In this document: one piece after another, positions 31,578 through 42,450 of the stretch
How positions within the stretch are numbered: position 1 is the stretch's first letter
Layout of the letters: each line of letters begins with the position of its first letter
Assembly: GCA_963693315.1 (NCBI GenBank)
Contig: OY856188.1
Span: forward strand, 3,222,257-3,286,256
Reading direction: 5' to 3'
From: Diogma glabrata
Taxonomy: Eukaryota; Arthropoda; Insecta; Diptera; Cylindrotomidae
DNA: 64,000 nucleotides
The notes under the pieces: generated by a model
Told to the model about the DNA's origin: nothing
Database searches by the model: none
The model's input: the letters and a program-made list of their open reading frames with translations, nothing else
Translations under genes and position numbers: made by a program

Positions 31578-34500
31578 ACATTAGGTATGGTTAGGTTAGA
31601 ATAGGTGTCGTTTGAAGGAGGATGAGGCATAAACATAATTTGGTCATACGGTACGCTCCTAGATGTCTCATTCTCCTACGTGCCATTGCACCACATTTTT
31701 TGAGAAGGTGAGATTATTCATCCATTTGTTCTACTACACTATTATTTGGTTGTGCATATTTAATCCCGAGCAAATTTTAGCTCTCTTGAAACAAAAAATC
31801 CTGAATAATAATTTAGGCTGTCATAATCCCGAGGCATCATCGTTCCTTTTTATTGCTCGGCCCTCATCCTTTCTTGGATTTATTATGTACTCAGTTTGTA
31901 AAAGAATTCCGATCCGACAAAAAGAGATTTTGCACCCCTCTTTGTAAATCTTTTAGTTTCTTCACTAACTGCAATGCTCGCATGACCAGAAGGTACCTAG
32001 TATACGTTAAAATGTACACAACAAAAATATAGAGAAAAACAAATACAAAGACAAGTACAAAATATAAGACACAATAAAAGACAAACAAAAAGATACAAAA
32101 ACATAACATAGACACAGACATTGACATAGAAAGAGATGTCGACATAAAAGAGCACCAACCATTCCTGCCTTTCAGATTTACGATTTATTGTGTACCTCAG
32201 TTTACAAACATATAAGTGAAGTATTCATAACGACTAGTTCTGATAATATTGTCCTTAAAAATTAATTAGTCCGTTCTTAAACTAACGTTCTTGAAAATCT
32301 TAAAGAATGTATTATAGCTTAGGGCTGCTTTTTAAGATACCCTCAAACCAGAATATCGTTATTCGGTTCTTCAGGCTTGATGATTTGATTTGTGAAAACT
32401 TAACGTTGACCGTATTCGTTTTATTCGGCAGCGAGTCAAAGAAAGCCGAGTATAGTAGCTCATTAACCATTCAATATTTACAATACTTTGTCACATGCCT
32501 AACAAATAGTTCCTACAATGCCACGTTTTGTTCTAAATTTCAAATCTACTTGATATCGTGTGAATTTTTGTGCTTGGTCAGAATGACACTAAGACGTGTA
32601 ATACATCTACTAATTTATAACCACAAAAATTCTAATGTTACAGTAGTTTTATATAAAAAATAAATTAGTTATGAATAACCAATCAAATCAAAATTATAAA
32701 TTAATATTAATTTCAAGAGCGAGTTTTATTTATTTATAATCAAAGTTTTTGGTTTTGCAGTTACCAGAACGACATCGATTTCAATTTTGTTTGTTTAAAT
32801 ATTTGTATATTTTTTCATGAAGTCACCCAGAAAATTATCTTTAAATTATTAAAGCTTTTAACTGCATCATATTTTGAATAATTAAAATCAAAAGTTTTTG
32901 AATATCAAACAAAATATTACATTAACCCGCGATAAAATTTGTAAGCTAGAATATAAGAATGATGTGAAATTTTAGATTAAACCTATCTGATTGATCAAAT
33001 CGTGCTGCATTTTAATTTGAGTTTGTTTTTATTCTTAAAAAACATCGAAATAAAAATTAAAAAAAAAAAAACAAAAAATAAAAGCATGTCAAGGAATTAT
33101 TAATTTAGAATAAGAAGAAAGTTAAAAGTTCCCATAATCTGATTTCTAAATATTTACATAGATTGATATAAAATTGAACATGATGATGGATATGACAGGA
33201 AATTTGATGGAACTATTTTATATTAAGTTGCTGTTAAACTGATATATATTATACATTTATCTATGACAGAGAAATAATATTTGAATTTGATCAATAACCT
33301 AAAGCAGTAATATAAGTATCTATTTAGCTTAAGTGTATTAACACTTTTTTTTATTGATATCACGAATTTCTTTGTTTTTTTTTGTGATTGTTCCGCATTC
33401 GAGAAATTGTTTGATGAAAACCGGTAGGTTATACTAAAAGAAAGAAACATAAAAGTGAAATATAAACCCAACTGGCTCAAAATAAAGAAAATATAAGAGA
33501 TGTCCTTATGAAATTAAAACTCAGCTCTCGACGCAATGTTAATGGGCCTAACAGTAAAAGCAATAAAGAACACGAACGATTTCTTCTCGTTTCAATTCGT
33601 TTACTGAAAATGCCGGTTTTATTACAAGGTAACACAAAAATCACTTCCTACATCTCATAAAAAGTAGCAATTGTAATAGAAAGGAAGCAACCAGAATGAA
33701 GCTATAGTATGAGTTAACTGATCTTTAAGACTGGAGTGAGAACTGGCACGAATGTAAGTTGAGTAAAAGAGTGAGACGAAGAAAGTATAATGGACAATCA
33801 CTTCTGCGACATGTGCACGTTTCAAATTAAATGGCAAATCACATGTATTCATGGTGAAAAAATAACATTGCTACGAAAGTAGGTAAGAGGGATTTATGAC
33901 GTTTCATGTGAAGACCAGACAGCAAAAATTGTACAACGCAGATTGCATTGTATCGTCTCTGTGAATCGTAGTGTCACGTACTCATGGAATACCTTAAGCA
34001 AGGTGGAACTTGACATCTTGCATATCAAATTATCCAGAGAACTCATAGCATCCTAAGATCAGTATGGTGGCTATACTACTCTACGATTCTATGGATGATT
34101 CAGACTTGGCAGCATAACAAAAAAAATCTTGATCTTGGGACGTTCCCTTTCTCAGGGATCGCTTCACAGCCAAAGGCTCCTAAAAAAAATTTATTTTTAT
34201 TTCCGAAAGAGACCCATGTATTCTTTTATATTTTGAGAGCAGAAGCCAGATTCACCAAAAGATTTGACGCTCAGACGTCTTGGTTTGGTCGAAACAATTT
34301 TTTTTAGGTTACGAGAAATTTTAGTGATGGGTTTAGAATCAGGACATAAATATACATAAGCCTTGCCCACATATCAAAATACTTTAGTTTTTGTGTGGAG
34401 TCTTTGATTACTTCACAAAAAATCTAAATTGATCTGGGGATTTATCTTGATCTGGGCCTCTTCAAGACTATAGAGTCCAACCAAAAAAGTATATTATCTA

Positions 34501-35045
34501 TGGTCGAGACTCATGAATTCCTATGTACTTCTACGGTATGAAACCAAATCAGAAACGGCAGATTGGTTTCGGATTGCTACTAATTTAAAAAATACCTCAA
34601 GAGATTTTTGTCTGGCGCTGTGCCAAGCAAGAACGTGTAAATCCAATTCTGGTGGCGAATTCGGATTAATTACAAGATATTTTCAAAGATTAAAATTCTA
34701 TGGTGTACAAGCGTCATGGGAATTCAGTCAGTTGTTCGAGACAACCTAACCTAAACATAAGGAAAGCAAAAAGTAAAAACGATCAGGGCAGAGCAGGGAA
34801 GAACTCCATTCCATGAGGTGCTCTAAATTTCTGATCTTTGTTCATACTTGGAGCATGGTCTTTGATACTAGTATGACAGGATTTTCAGAAGTGGCGTACG
34901 TTGATGTTAAAGTAATTATAACAACCGACAGTTAACAAACAATTTCAACAAATGGGTCAGCAAACACTAAACCAACTTGCTTCATGGTGTAGACTGTAGG
35001 GAATCAAAGAAAAATACTGTTATTCTACATTTAAAAGGCTAGTAC
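31578..35045. other. Intronic; purine-rich microsatellite at 32018-32145
   Basis: No gene. At 32018-32145 a degenerate (ACAAAR)-type run produces a long F/V/L/Y-rich frame on the minus strand that is an artefact. The rest is AT-rich with short chance ORFs. Confidence 0.45.
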
Positions 35046-35245
35046 NNNNNNNNNNNNNNNNNNNNNNNNNNNNNNNNNNNNNNNNNNNNNNNNNNNNNNN
35101 NNNNNNNNNNNNNNNNNNNNNNNNNNNNNNNNNNNNNNNNNNNNNNNNNNNNNNNNNNNNNNNNNNNNNNNNNNNNNNNNNNNNNNNNNNNNNNNNNNNN
35201 NNNNNNNNNNNNNNNNNNNNNNNNNNNNNNNNNNNNNNNNNNNNN
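35046..35245. other. Assembly gap (200 N)
   Basis: Exactly 200 Ns, a typical placeholder size. It interrupts the RTE-like LINE; the sequence left of the gap does not obviously continue that ORF, so the join or the true gap size may be wrong. Confidence 0.99.
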
Positions 35246-36078
35246 ACGTCCGAGAAGCACAATATCATCTGCGTAGCCAAAAACTTGACTAGATTTGTTA
35301 TATATGCAGTTTTGTGTCTCAATTAGGCTTTTTCTTATCGCGTACTCCAGCGCCAAATTAAATTGTACGGGCGCGAGTGCATCACCTTGTCGAACACATG
35401 ATGTTATATCGAAAGGATCAGAAACTGACCCTTCGATTACTATTCTACAATTTGATCCCGATGTTGTGAGTTTGCACAGAGAAACAAGTTTCTCTGGGAT
35501 ACCAAGACATATGAGTGTGGACCAGAGGTTGTCGCGGATGATACTATCATATGCTTGCCTGAAATCAACGTAGAGCTTGTGAATGCTGATGTTGTACTCC
35601 CAACATTTTTCCAGAATCATCCTTAATGTAAAACATTGATCTGTGGTTGAGCGGTTGGGACGAAAACCACACTGATAGTCACCGATGATAGATTCGGCGT
35701 ACGGGATGAGTCGAGCAAGTACGACATTAGCTAGTATTTTGTATGCAGTATTCAACAGTGCGATGCTACGATAATTTTCACACCTTAGACGGTCACCTTT
35801 CTTATGTAACGGAACAATGAGAGCTCTTTTCCATTCAGCAGTTCTTCTTGGTCCCAGATTGCAAGAATCAGATCGTATATACGTGAGACCAGAGGTGCTC
35901 CTCCATTTTTCAGAAGTTCTGCGGGAATTCCATCGAAACCTGGTGATTTGCCATTTTTCAGTTTTTTAATGGCAGCTTCCACTTCTTCTATTGCTGGGTA
36001 AGGGACAAAAATCTACTCAGTTGATGGAGCAATTGCTCGAATAGGATGAACTTCATTCGTCCTATTCAGTAGGTCTTA
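35246..36078 (-). pseudogene. RTE-like LINE reverse transcriptase fragment
   Basis: On the minus strand an N-terminal part (about 36078-35785) gives NRTNEVHPIRAIAP, then KKLKNGKSPGFDGIPAELLK. After a frame change at ~35785 the frame 35755-35246 gives YQCGFRPNRSTTDQ, LYVDFRQAYDSI (block A), SCVRQGDALAP (block B; often LRQGD) and FGYADDIVLLGR (catalytic YADD). These motifs fit an RTE-type non-LTR reverse transcriptase, which copies its RNA at a nicked target. The domain is cut by the assembly gap right after YADD. There is a stop in the N-terminal part. It is not the same family as the jockey/CR1-like LINEs in this window. Confidence 0.85.
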
Positions 36079-36090
36079 CTAGACCTACTG
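36027..36090. repeat. Three consecutive hairpins
   Basis: GAGCAATTGCTC (36027-36038) is a perfect palindrome. GAATAGGATGAA / TTCGTCCTATTC (36039-36050 / 36056-36067) pairs at 11 of 12 positions. CAGTAGGTCT / AGACCTACTG (36067-36076 / 36081-36090) is a perfect 10-bp stem with a 4-base loop. They are back to back, and the first two lie in the old RTE coding sequence. Confidence 0.8.
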
Positions 36091-36241
36091 GTGGTAAGAC
36101 TTTGAGTAACCAAAACGTGAAACTAAAAACAGTTTCACACTTCCACTTACCTGTTAGTGCACTACACATCATCTTTGTTACAGGATTGTGGTTGAATCAC
36201 TGTTAACGTACTTTTCAAAAGGCTGGTACAGGTGAGCCGAT

Positions 36242-36316
36242 GTTACCGTTCTAGCTCAGTTGTCAAAGCGCTGCTAGCCTTTTAACTCAATAAGGTCGGG
36301 TTCGATTCCTGACCAA
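36242..36316 (+). repeat. tRNA-derived SINE head or tRNA pseudogene
   Basis: The A box TAGCTCAGTTGTCAAAGCG and B box GGGTTCGATTCCTGACC are at tRNA-like spacing, with a 'cttttaa' anticodon-loop-like stretch that resembles tRNA-Lys(UUU). The T stem pairs, but the anticodon stem and acceptor stem do not. A SINE promoter or a decayed tRNA gene fits better than a functional tRNA. Confidence 0.5.
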
Positions 36317-36319
36317 CTT

Positions 36320-37872
36320 TTCCTATACATTGTTCAGAATGTATAGGAAAGACTTTGTTTAGACTTTGCTATTGAGTCATTCAAGTCGTGGGATTCAATG
36401 CTAAACATGTTTATTCGATTAATTTAAAAATTAATTATTCGAGGATACAGGTCCGTTTCTTCAACTAAGATCTTCTGAAGGCGAACGTTAACACATACAC
36501 CTGTATCATGAATACTTCGTAACAGTAGAATAGTACAACTGAATAGAAAACTATAACACAGGGACTGCACCAATAAACTTTCAACGAATGGCAAGTACGT
36601 TAGAAAGTCTCAGATACAAATCTCAGATACATTTCGTATAGTACAGGTCATAACTGGATACGACAAATTAATTTTTAGTCGTGAATACTAAGCCAGTGTC
36701 CTTCGCATGTATTCGAATTTCACTTGAAGACTCATAGTTTTTATAGGTGATCAGTTCCTAGAGTGCTTTCTAATTTACCAACCATATTAGTTGGGAAACA
36801 GGTGTGTTGATGGTTATTATAGTTGCCCGTTAAACGCATTTCTTACTAAACTGATGATAAAGACAATACTAACCAACCATAGGCTACTCAACAGTCAACA
36901 CCCACAAAGGATGACGTTCCATTCGACTCATTTTTCCGCTCAATTAATTCAACACTTTCGCTGATTATTTTACTTTAATAATAAAATTCCATGTCGAAAC
37001 AGAAGTGATTAATTAATTCATAAATTACGGTTCAAAAACAACGTCTCAAATTAGTATCATCAAATCCAAATCTAAGATTTGTACTAAATTTTTTTTTAGC
37101 TCACTATCATCAAATCTTAACTAAAAGCGATAATAAAATACAAATTTGTTTAGAGATTATAGCAAAAAGATAAAATTTATTATTAATCTCATTTTAGATG
37201 CGACTAACTATAAGAATTGCATTAACATAAGTTTTAAAACCAGGCCACCACATATAAAAAAAACTTCGATATTTATCATACGCAAATTAAGTCAATGAAA
37301 AAAAAAATATTAACATGCAATAAAGATTTGCAATTAATAAGATTTAGATTTTCATGAGAAAAATTCCCGCGAATTTTAGTATAACGCCTCAAGATGATTT
37401 AACATCTTATCTTTATGTAAAAAAGCATAATTATGTATCGGAACAATCTTGGTGGAAATACTATAAATCAAAAAGTTCTAGTTTTTTTATATTATTATTT
37501 ATAAGAATAAGACATGTAAATTTTCTTAGAAAGAGCAAAAATAAAAGATGAACTTTTGATGAATGACATATTATATTGTTGCGTGTTTTTTTTGTATTTA
37601 TTCAAATAGGAAATAGATTCAAGAACAGTTTTACTATTAATTATATAGTCAATGTATCTATTTTGGTTTTGAATATTTCAATGGAAAAAAATACGTTTAA
37701 ATGTATTGTAAACGTTTAACACGATATGCTGTTAGCGCTAGATGGATGGTAATTGTTTGTTTAAAGAGGTTGAAGTTTGTATTTTTATCCAAAATGTTAG
37801 CTCACCGTGCACCTTCTATTCTAGTTTATATATACCACAGGAGGGGTCGATTTTGATCGATTATGATCAATG
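36320..37872. other. Intronic, nothing recognised
   Basis: AT-rich. The first few hundred bases may be the body of the tRNA-like SINE, but there is no second copy to define it. Confidence 0.4.
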
Positions 37873-38165
37873 TTGATCTACAGGTCTGACTACCCTGCGT
37901 ACTCCAGTCCCTGCCATTGCCATATGAGTTAGCGTGAGATATCACATACCACTGGCAATGGCAGGAGATATCATTAGCCAAGATGATATCTTAGGGTGCT
38001 GGCGGACGAACTTTAATTAGTCAACGGCAGCACTCCCAGTCTTAGCTAGGCAGCGTTCCGTATAGCTCATTAGCTCTTCCGAGGAATCGGACCAACACAT
38101 AGTTATGTGTGGGCTTTGTGCCTCTCGATTGAGGTGGTGATCGGTGCGTCTGGCTGGATTATTGG
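37873..38165 (+). repeat. LINE leader copy with inverted repeat
   Basis: Similar to 1-262 and followed directly by LINE ORF2 sequence. It contains a perfect 13-bp inverted repeat, CCTGCCATTGCCA (37910-37922) / TGGCAATGGCAGG (37953-37965), so the leader could fold. It is less AT-rich than the intron. Confidence 0.6.
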
Positions 38166-38255
38166 CAATAAAGACCTAAAAAAAGTCGCCGATTGGGGTG
38201 ACCAAAACCTGGTCAATTTCAACTCTACCAAAACACAACTGTTGCTAACCGCTAA
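38163..38255 (+). repeat. Displaced LINE RT segment, duplicated at 41702-41792
   Basis: About 90 bases nearly identical to 41702-41792 (aaagacctaaaaaaagtcgc onward, encoding the VADWGDQNL segment). In a normal ORF2 this lies after the catalytic FADD, yet here it sits upstream of the RT N terminus and right after the leader. It therefore marks a chimeric junction between two LINE copies. Confidence 0.8.
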
Positions 38256-39209
38256 TCGATCCCAATATCTAAAGGTCAACAAAATATCAAATCAGTTTAT
38301 CTCAAACGTAAAGTCTGAAATTGTCAGAGCGAAAGCCTCAAAACTTACGTCTATGCCTGTTTCTGGCCAGAGTTTCTACAGTACCATTAATTCTTTAAAT
38401 TCCTGTACAAAATTGTCTATTCCCCTATTACTGATGGTGATTTAATCGTCAATGATCCCGCAAGAAAAGCTAACTTGTTCGCTGAACGCTTTGCTCTGAA
38501 CTCCACTGTTTTGGAAACTCCTAAAGAAATACCCCAAATCCAGTCTTCAGAAGTTAATATGAATAAACTCCACTTCAAACCCAAAATAGTCACTAAACTT
38601 TTATAGGGGTTAAACATCAACAAAGCCTCAGGAATGGACAATATTCCACCCATTATTTTAAAAACCTTTTCTAAAGAGCTTGCACCAACTTTGACTAAAA
38701 TATTCTACCAATCCTGCAAATCTGGTATATTTCCTTCGTGCTGGAAGTTGGCAAATGTCCAGCCCGTCCCTAAAAAGGGACCAAAATCCGATATTTCAAA
38801 TTATAGGCCAATAGCTTTACTATCGGTCCTATCCAAAGTCTACGAGCATTATATTAATTCACACATTTCAAAATTTTTCTGGAAGTAAATCATTTAATAG
38901 CCGACAGCCAATACGGTTTTCGAAACAAAAAGATCAACTACCGATCTATTAAACTATGTAGCGCATTGTTAGAACAGCATACTTGATAAAGGTGGTGAAA
39001 CATACGTTATCGCTTTAGACATCTCCAAGGCATTTGATCGAGTCTGGCATGCCAACTTGATCAACAAGTTCGTTGCGTATGGTTTTCATCCCAATGTTGT
39101 GAAGCTGATTCAAATTTTCTATCCAACCGATACATTTCGCTCTCCTTAGACGGATTTTCTTCTGAGTCTAAACTAATTAACGCTGGTGTACCTCAAGGCT
39201 CAGTACCCT
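38256..39209 (+). pseudogene. LINE ORF2, linker and RT N-terminal half
   Basis: Begins in the EN-RT linker (ARAKASKLTSMPVSGQSFYS-type segment) and continues into RT: ASGMDNIPPIILKTF (where the family has SGPDxIP), then WKLANVQPVPKKGPKSDISN with YRPIALLSVLSKV, QYGFRNKK, IALDISKAFDRVWHANL (block A) and AGVPQGSV (block B), where it stops abruptly at 39209. Stops and frame changes occur near 38445, 38606 and 38888. The RT continues at 41530, so the gypsy fragment between is an insertion. Confidence 0.85.
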
Positions 39210-39405
39210 ATGGCATTCACCGTAGGTGTAGATAAAACATTAAACATATGATCCAAATTATTAACCCTTTATGGACCATGATTTCGTTACACCACAGATT
39301 CAAAATATGTTTAGAGATGTTCTAAATAAAAGGTTTGGTGCTGAACATTGAAATCATTTACGAATGCTCACAGCTTGTTAAGCGATATGCGCTGTAAGGC
39401 CCAGT

Positions 39406-39717
39406 TCAAGTCTTAATATCCATCAAGTGATACATACCCAACACCTTATCTTCTTCATCGACTAGGATATAATTAACTTGCCCCTTCCGTTCTTTAACAT
39501 ATGCTTTGCGGTAAAGGAAAGCAAATTTGGCGGTAAATTTTTTTGTGGCGTCACTTAATGGATGTTGTTTTACGAATGCTTTCTGTCCGATTTCAAACTT
39601 TTTTTCTCTAGTTCTAAGGTTATATTTCTTAGAGTATCTTTCGTAAGCATGAACTAGATTTTTCTGAACCTTTTCATGGACGATTCCCAAACGATCAGCA
39701 ACTGAAAGTAACTGCAT
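39406..39717 (-). pseudogene. Gypsy integrase C-terminal domain
   Basis: A 103-codon frame following the integrase core after a frame break (39718-39897). Contains the basic 'KYNLRTREKKFEIGQKAFV' segment, typical of the region before the integrase C-terminal beta barrel, then FTAKFAFLYRKAYV and a final LGMYHLMDIKT. The matching region of the element at 54454-55080 has NFNAKFAPKF and LGTHHVKDIRS. Part of the end of the integrase core is missing or frameshifted. Confidence 0.7.
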
Positions 39718-39897
39718 ACTCCCATCGTTGAGTAAATTAAGCTGGCTCTATATACCATATTCCTCAGCATGAGTAATTTGGTGGTACCCAAACATCAGAT
39801 AATGCGGTCTGAAAGTACATGGTAGATTCGTGTACCGAATTGCGCAGCGCACTTGCAATTTGAGGCAAAACCTTATCCCAACAGGTGTGAGAATCTC

Positions 39898-40362
39898 TTA
39901 TGTATGTGCTCTAATCGCAGCCACAATGGACCGGTTTACCCTTTCGGAGGCGTTGCTTTGCGGGGAGTATAACGCTGTTTTAATGTGGTTTATGCCAAAA
40001 TCATTGACTAGGCTAGTGAACTCTTTACCTGAGAATTGAACACCATTATCTGAGTGAATAACTTGAGGTACGCTAAATAAAGAAAATAAATCATTCCGTA
40101 GAAATTCTACTATTTTGACTGCTGTTCCGTTTGTTAGGGGTTTTAGATAAACAAACTTCGTTAAATTATCAAGCACTATCAAAATAACGGTCTTTCCCGT
40201 AGAAGTACGAGGGTATGGACCCAATAAATCAATAAATATTTTCTGCCATGGTCTTTCAGGGATAAAAGTTGAACCAAGAGGTGGACGAGTACATTGATTC
40301 GTCGCTTTAGATTGTTTGCATATATCACAACTTAATACATACTCACGAAGTTCGTTGGCCAT
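39898..40362 (-). pseudogene. Gypsy integrase catalytic core
   Basis: A 154-codon frame. It begins in the last turn of the zinc domain (LREYVLSCDICKQSKA, with the two Cys of HHCC; the two His are lost at the deletion junction). It shows the DDE core: FIDLLGPYPR (first D), VIHSDNGVQFSG (second D) and YSPQSNASERVNRSI (E). Integrases insert the DNA copy into the host genome. Here the first half of the zinc domain and all upstream RT/RNase H are missing. Confidence 0.85.
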
Positions 40363-40370
40363 TTTTGAAT

Positions 40371-40665
40371 CATTAACGTTTATTTCAGTTAAATCACAAA
40401 CAATATCCGGTGCTAAGTTAAATTGTTTCCAGATTGTAAGGATAGAACAACCACACAGAACTTTATAGTTTTAGTAGTATTCCAATAAGTCACTGGAAGT
40501 TGGACATACCCTAACACAGTATTAGTAGCTCCATCAGTTGTTTGAATGAAAGTATTTAATTTCTTAATTGGTACACCTAAGTCCTTAATAAGTTCTTCAC
40601 TATTTTTGCCAAGGATGCTAACGCTAGCCCCCACTATCTAATAGTCCTAACACTGTTTTTCCCAT
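40371..40665 (-). pseudogene. Gypsy protease with broken active site
   Basis: On the minus strand the sequence leads through GLLDSG into a frame that continues ASVSILGKNSEEL (40634 downward). The DSGA active-site run is broken by a one-base frame change at about 40630. The domain ends with a WKQFNLAPDIVCDL segment (cf. the DFWKSFG of the 57-kb element), and a few codons later the integrase begins, marking the deletion junction near 40363-40375. Confidence 0.7.
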
Positions 40666-40843
40666 TATTGTAATTTTTGCGTAAGGACGTGGATCATTTA
40701 CGATCGTTTCAGTTAGTTTTGTCAGAGAACAACATCGAAAAAAGGTTTTTCGTTCCTTCCAGTTTTGTTATGTGCATTGACGACGTTTATTCAAAAATGT
40801 TTTTTGTGCATTAAGTGGTACATCTTCTGGTAAGGGTGATGAG

Positions 40844-41529
40844 TTAGAAGGGCAAATCTGATCTACGATTTCTCCGAACGAGACCCCCAGTCTTCACTAC
40901 CTTCGGCGTGGCATTTTCCAGTCGTTTCTTTTCACAACGTAAACAATTGGAGCGTTGTATCCATGCCAGACCACAGCCCTCGCAGAACTGATGGGTACGC
41001 GCCATGGTACAAGTTGTAAACTTATGTCCAAAATCCTTGCAGTTCCAGCAAATCAGAAAGGAACTTCTACTAATCGCAGATAATTCAGATGGTCTTGGGT
41101 TAATATTTTCTTGGTCTGACTCCTCACGCATTTGTTCTTCGGCTATAAGATTTGCAGGTATTGGACTGGTAGCTACAGTATCGTACATGCAACTAGCAAC
41201 CGAGGGATTATATCTCGAGGTCCCATCTATTGAGACTTGCCTTTTGGTTTTCGATTCAATGATTTTTCGGGATCAAAACCTGAAGTTTCCCATAATTTTT
41301 CTCGATTATCACACGTTTTACGGAGGATTTCTACCGATTTAAATTTCAGGTTCATGGTTGCATCTTTTAACGCTGGGTGTATGTTATCTAATAGCAATTC
41401 AATTATTTCATATTCGGGCAGAGGTTGAGTTAATCGGCAATTTGAGCTTTCAAACTCTAGTACAAAGTCACTGAAAGATTCTCTGGAATATTGAACTCTC
41501 CGACGAATATACCGTCTTATTGCTAATGC
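40844..41529 (-). pseudogene. Gypsy Gag fragment with CCHC-plus-CxxC zinc domain
   Basis: The right half (41189-41529) gives capsid-like sequence (YSRESFSDFVLEFE, then a YEIIELLLDNIHPALKD segment). The left half is a 114-codon frame with the knuckle CWNCKDFGHKFTTC, followed by FCEGCGLAW and CLRCEKKR. This CCHC plus trailing CxxC pairs layout is typical of Gag in one insect gypsy lineage. A stop near 41190-41215 separates the halves. The capsid N terminus is cut off at 41529. Confidence 0.75.
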
Positions 41530-42450
41530 TACCCTCCAACCCTATTTTTGATTTATATCAACGAACTGTTGCAAATCACAAGCAACCCAATAAATAGTTT
41601 TGCAGATGATAGTACACTGCACAAGTCGTTCGAGCCCTTTCCTTCAAAAGGTAAAATGCACGAACGAATTAATCTCGTCCGGAGAGACGCTGCCATAAAC
41701 GTGATTAAAGACCTAAAAAAAGTCGCCGATTGGGGTGACCAAAACCTGGTCATTTTCAACTGTACCAAAACACAGCTGTTGATTGTTTCCAGATCAAAGA
41801 CCGAGTTCCCCAAAGATATTTTATTCAGTATTTGTGATGAACCGATAGGTGAATGTAAAAAAATTCGTTTATTGGGTGTCACAGTTTCAAATGGAACCTA
41901 CTCTGGAACGATCATGTAATGGTGATGGCAAAAAGCGCGTCTAAAAAACTCGGCCTCCTAAATAGATGCAAACAATTTTTCACTCCATACCAATTGCTCC
42001 ATGTTTATAAGTCCTATATTCGTCCCTGTATGGAGTACTGTTGTCATGTTTGAGGTGCTGCTTCTGTTTCCATCTTGGCTGACCTCGTTACTGACCTCGT
42101 TGTTTTTTACAAATATCGTCATCAACAGTGTTCAGATGAAATCAGTAGCATCATGCCTCAAACTTATTCTTACCCCCGTTCCACTCGGCAATCGGCTACC
42201 GCAACCAGTCAAACGGTCGAGATCCCGCGCTGTCATACTGGCAGAACGCAGAATGACTTCTTTGTCTGAATACAAATGGAATAGTTTGCCGGAATCCATA
42301 GTCTCAGGTGGCTTCAATCCGCTGAAGTTTAAAAAAAGCGTTCATCAACACCTTGGAACGCAAGTTGTGGGACTTAGGTCTTGACCTAGGTTTTTAAAGG
42401 TATTTGTGTGTTGTTATTGTTGACTATTTATTGTTGACTCTATTTTTTTT
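41530..42450 (+). pseudogene. LINE ORF2, RT C-terminal half and 3' UTR
   Basis: Resumes exactly where the piece at 38256-39209 stops. IYINELL completes block B, SFADDSTLHKSF holds the catalytic FADD (about 41598-41610), then VADWGDQNLVIFN, IRLLGVTVSN, and after a frame change the KLGLL..RCK, YIRPCMEYCCHV and YKYRHQQCSDEI segments, ending with a KWNSLPESIVSGGFNPLKF tail. Compared with 62890-63513 about 70 bp around the QKRAIRI segment is deleted. The 3' UTR has the 'gtgtgttgttatt' signature. The protein is broken by several frame changes. Confidence 0.85.

Larger units (their letters stand above)
39210..41529 (-). mobile_element. RT-less Ty3/gypsy fragment inserted in the LINE
   Basis: A 2320-bp minus-strand insert flanked by a 6-bp repeat TACCCT (39204-39209 and 41530-41535). 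It reads from Gag (truncated at the right edge) through protease to integrase, but the whole RT/RNase H region is missing and there are no LTRs. It is related to the gypsy pol at 54-57 kb: both integrases end with a short 'LG..H..KDI.' C terminus. The missing LTRs suggest it did not enter as a normal LTR provirus in this form. Confidence 0.8.

Noticed and set aside
31891..32145. 84-codon minus-strand frame rich in F, V, Y and L that looks like a membrane protein
   Set aside because: The underlying DNA is a degenerate (ACAAAR)n microsatellite, which gives such residues automatically.
36242..36316. Functional tRNA-Lys gene
   Set aside because: A and B boxes are good, but the anticodon and acceptor stems do not pair.
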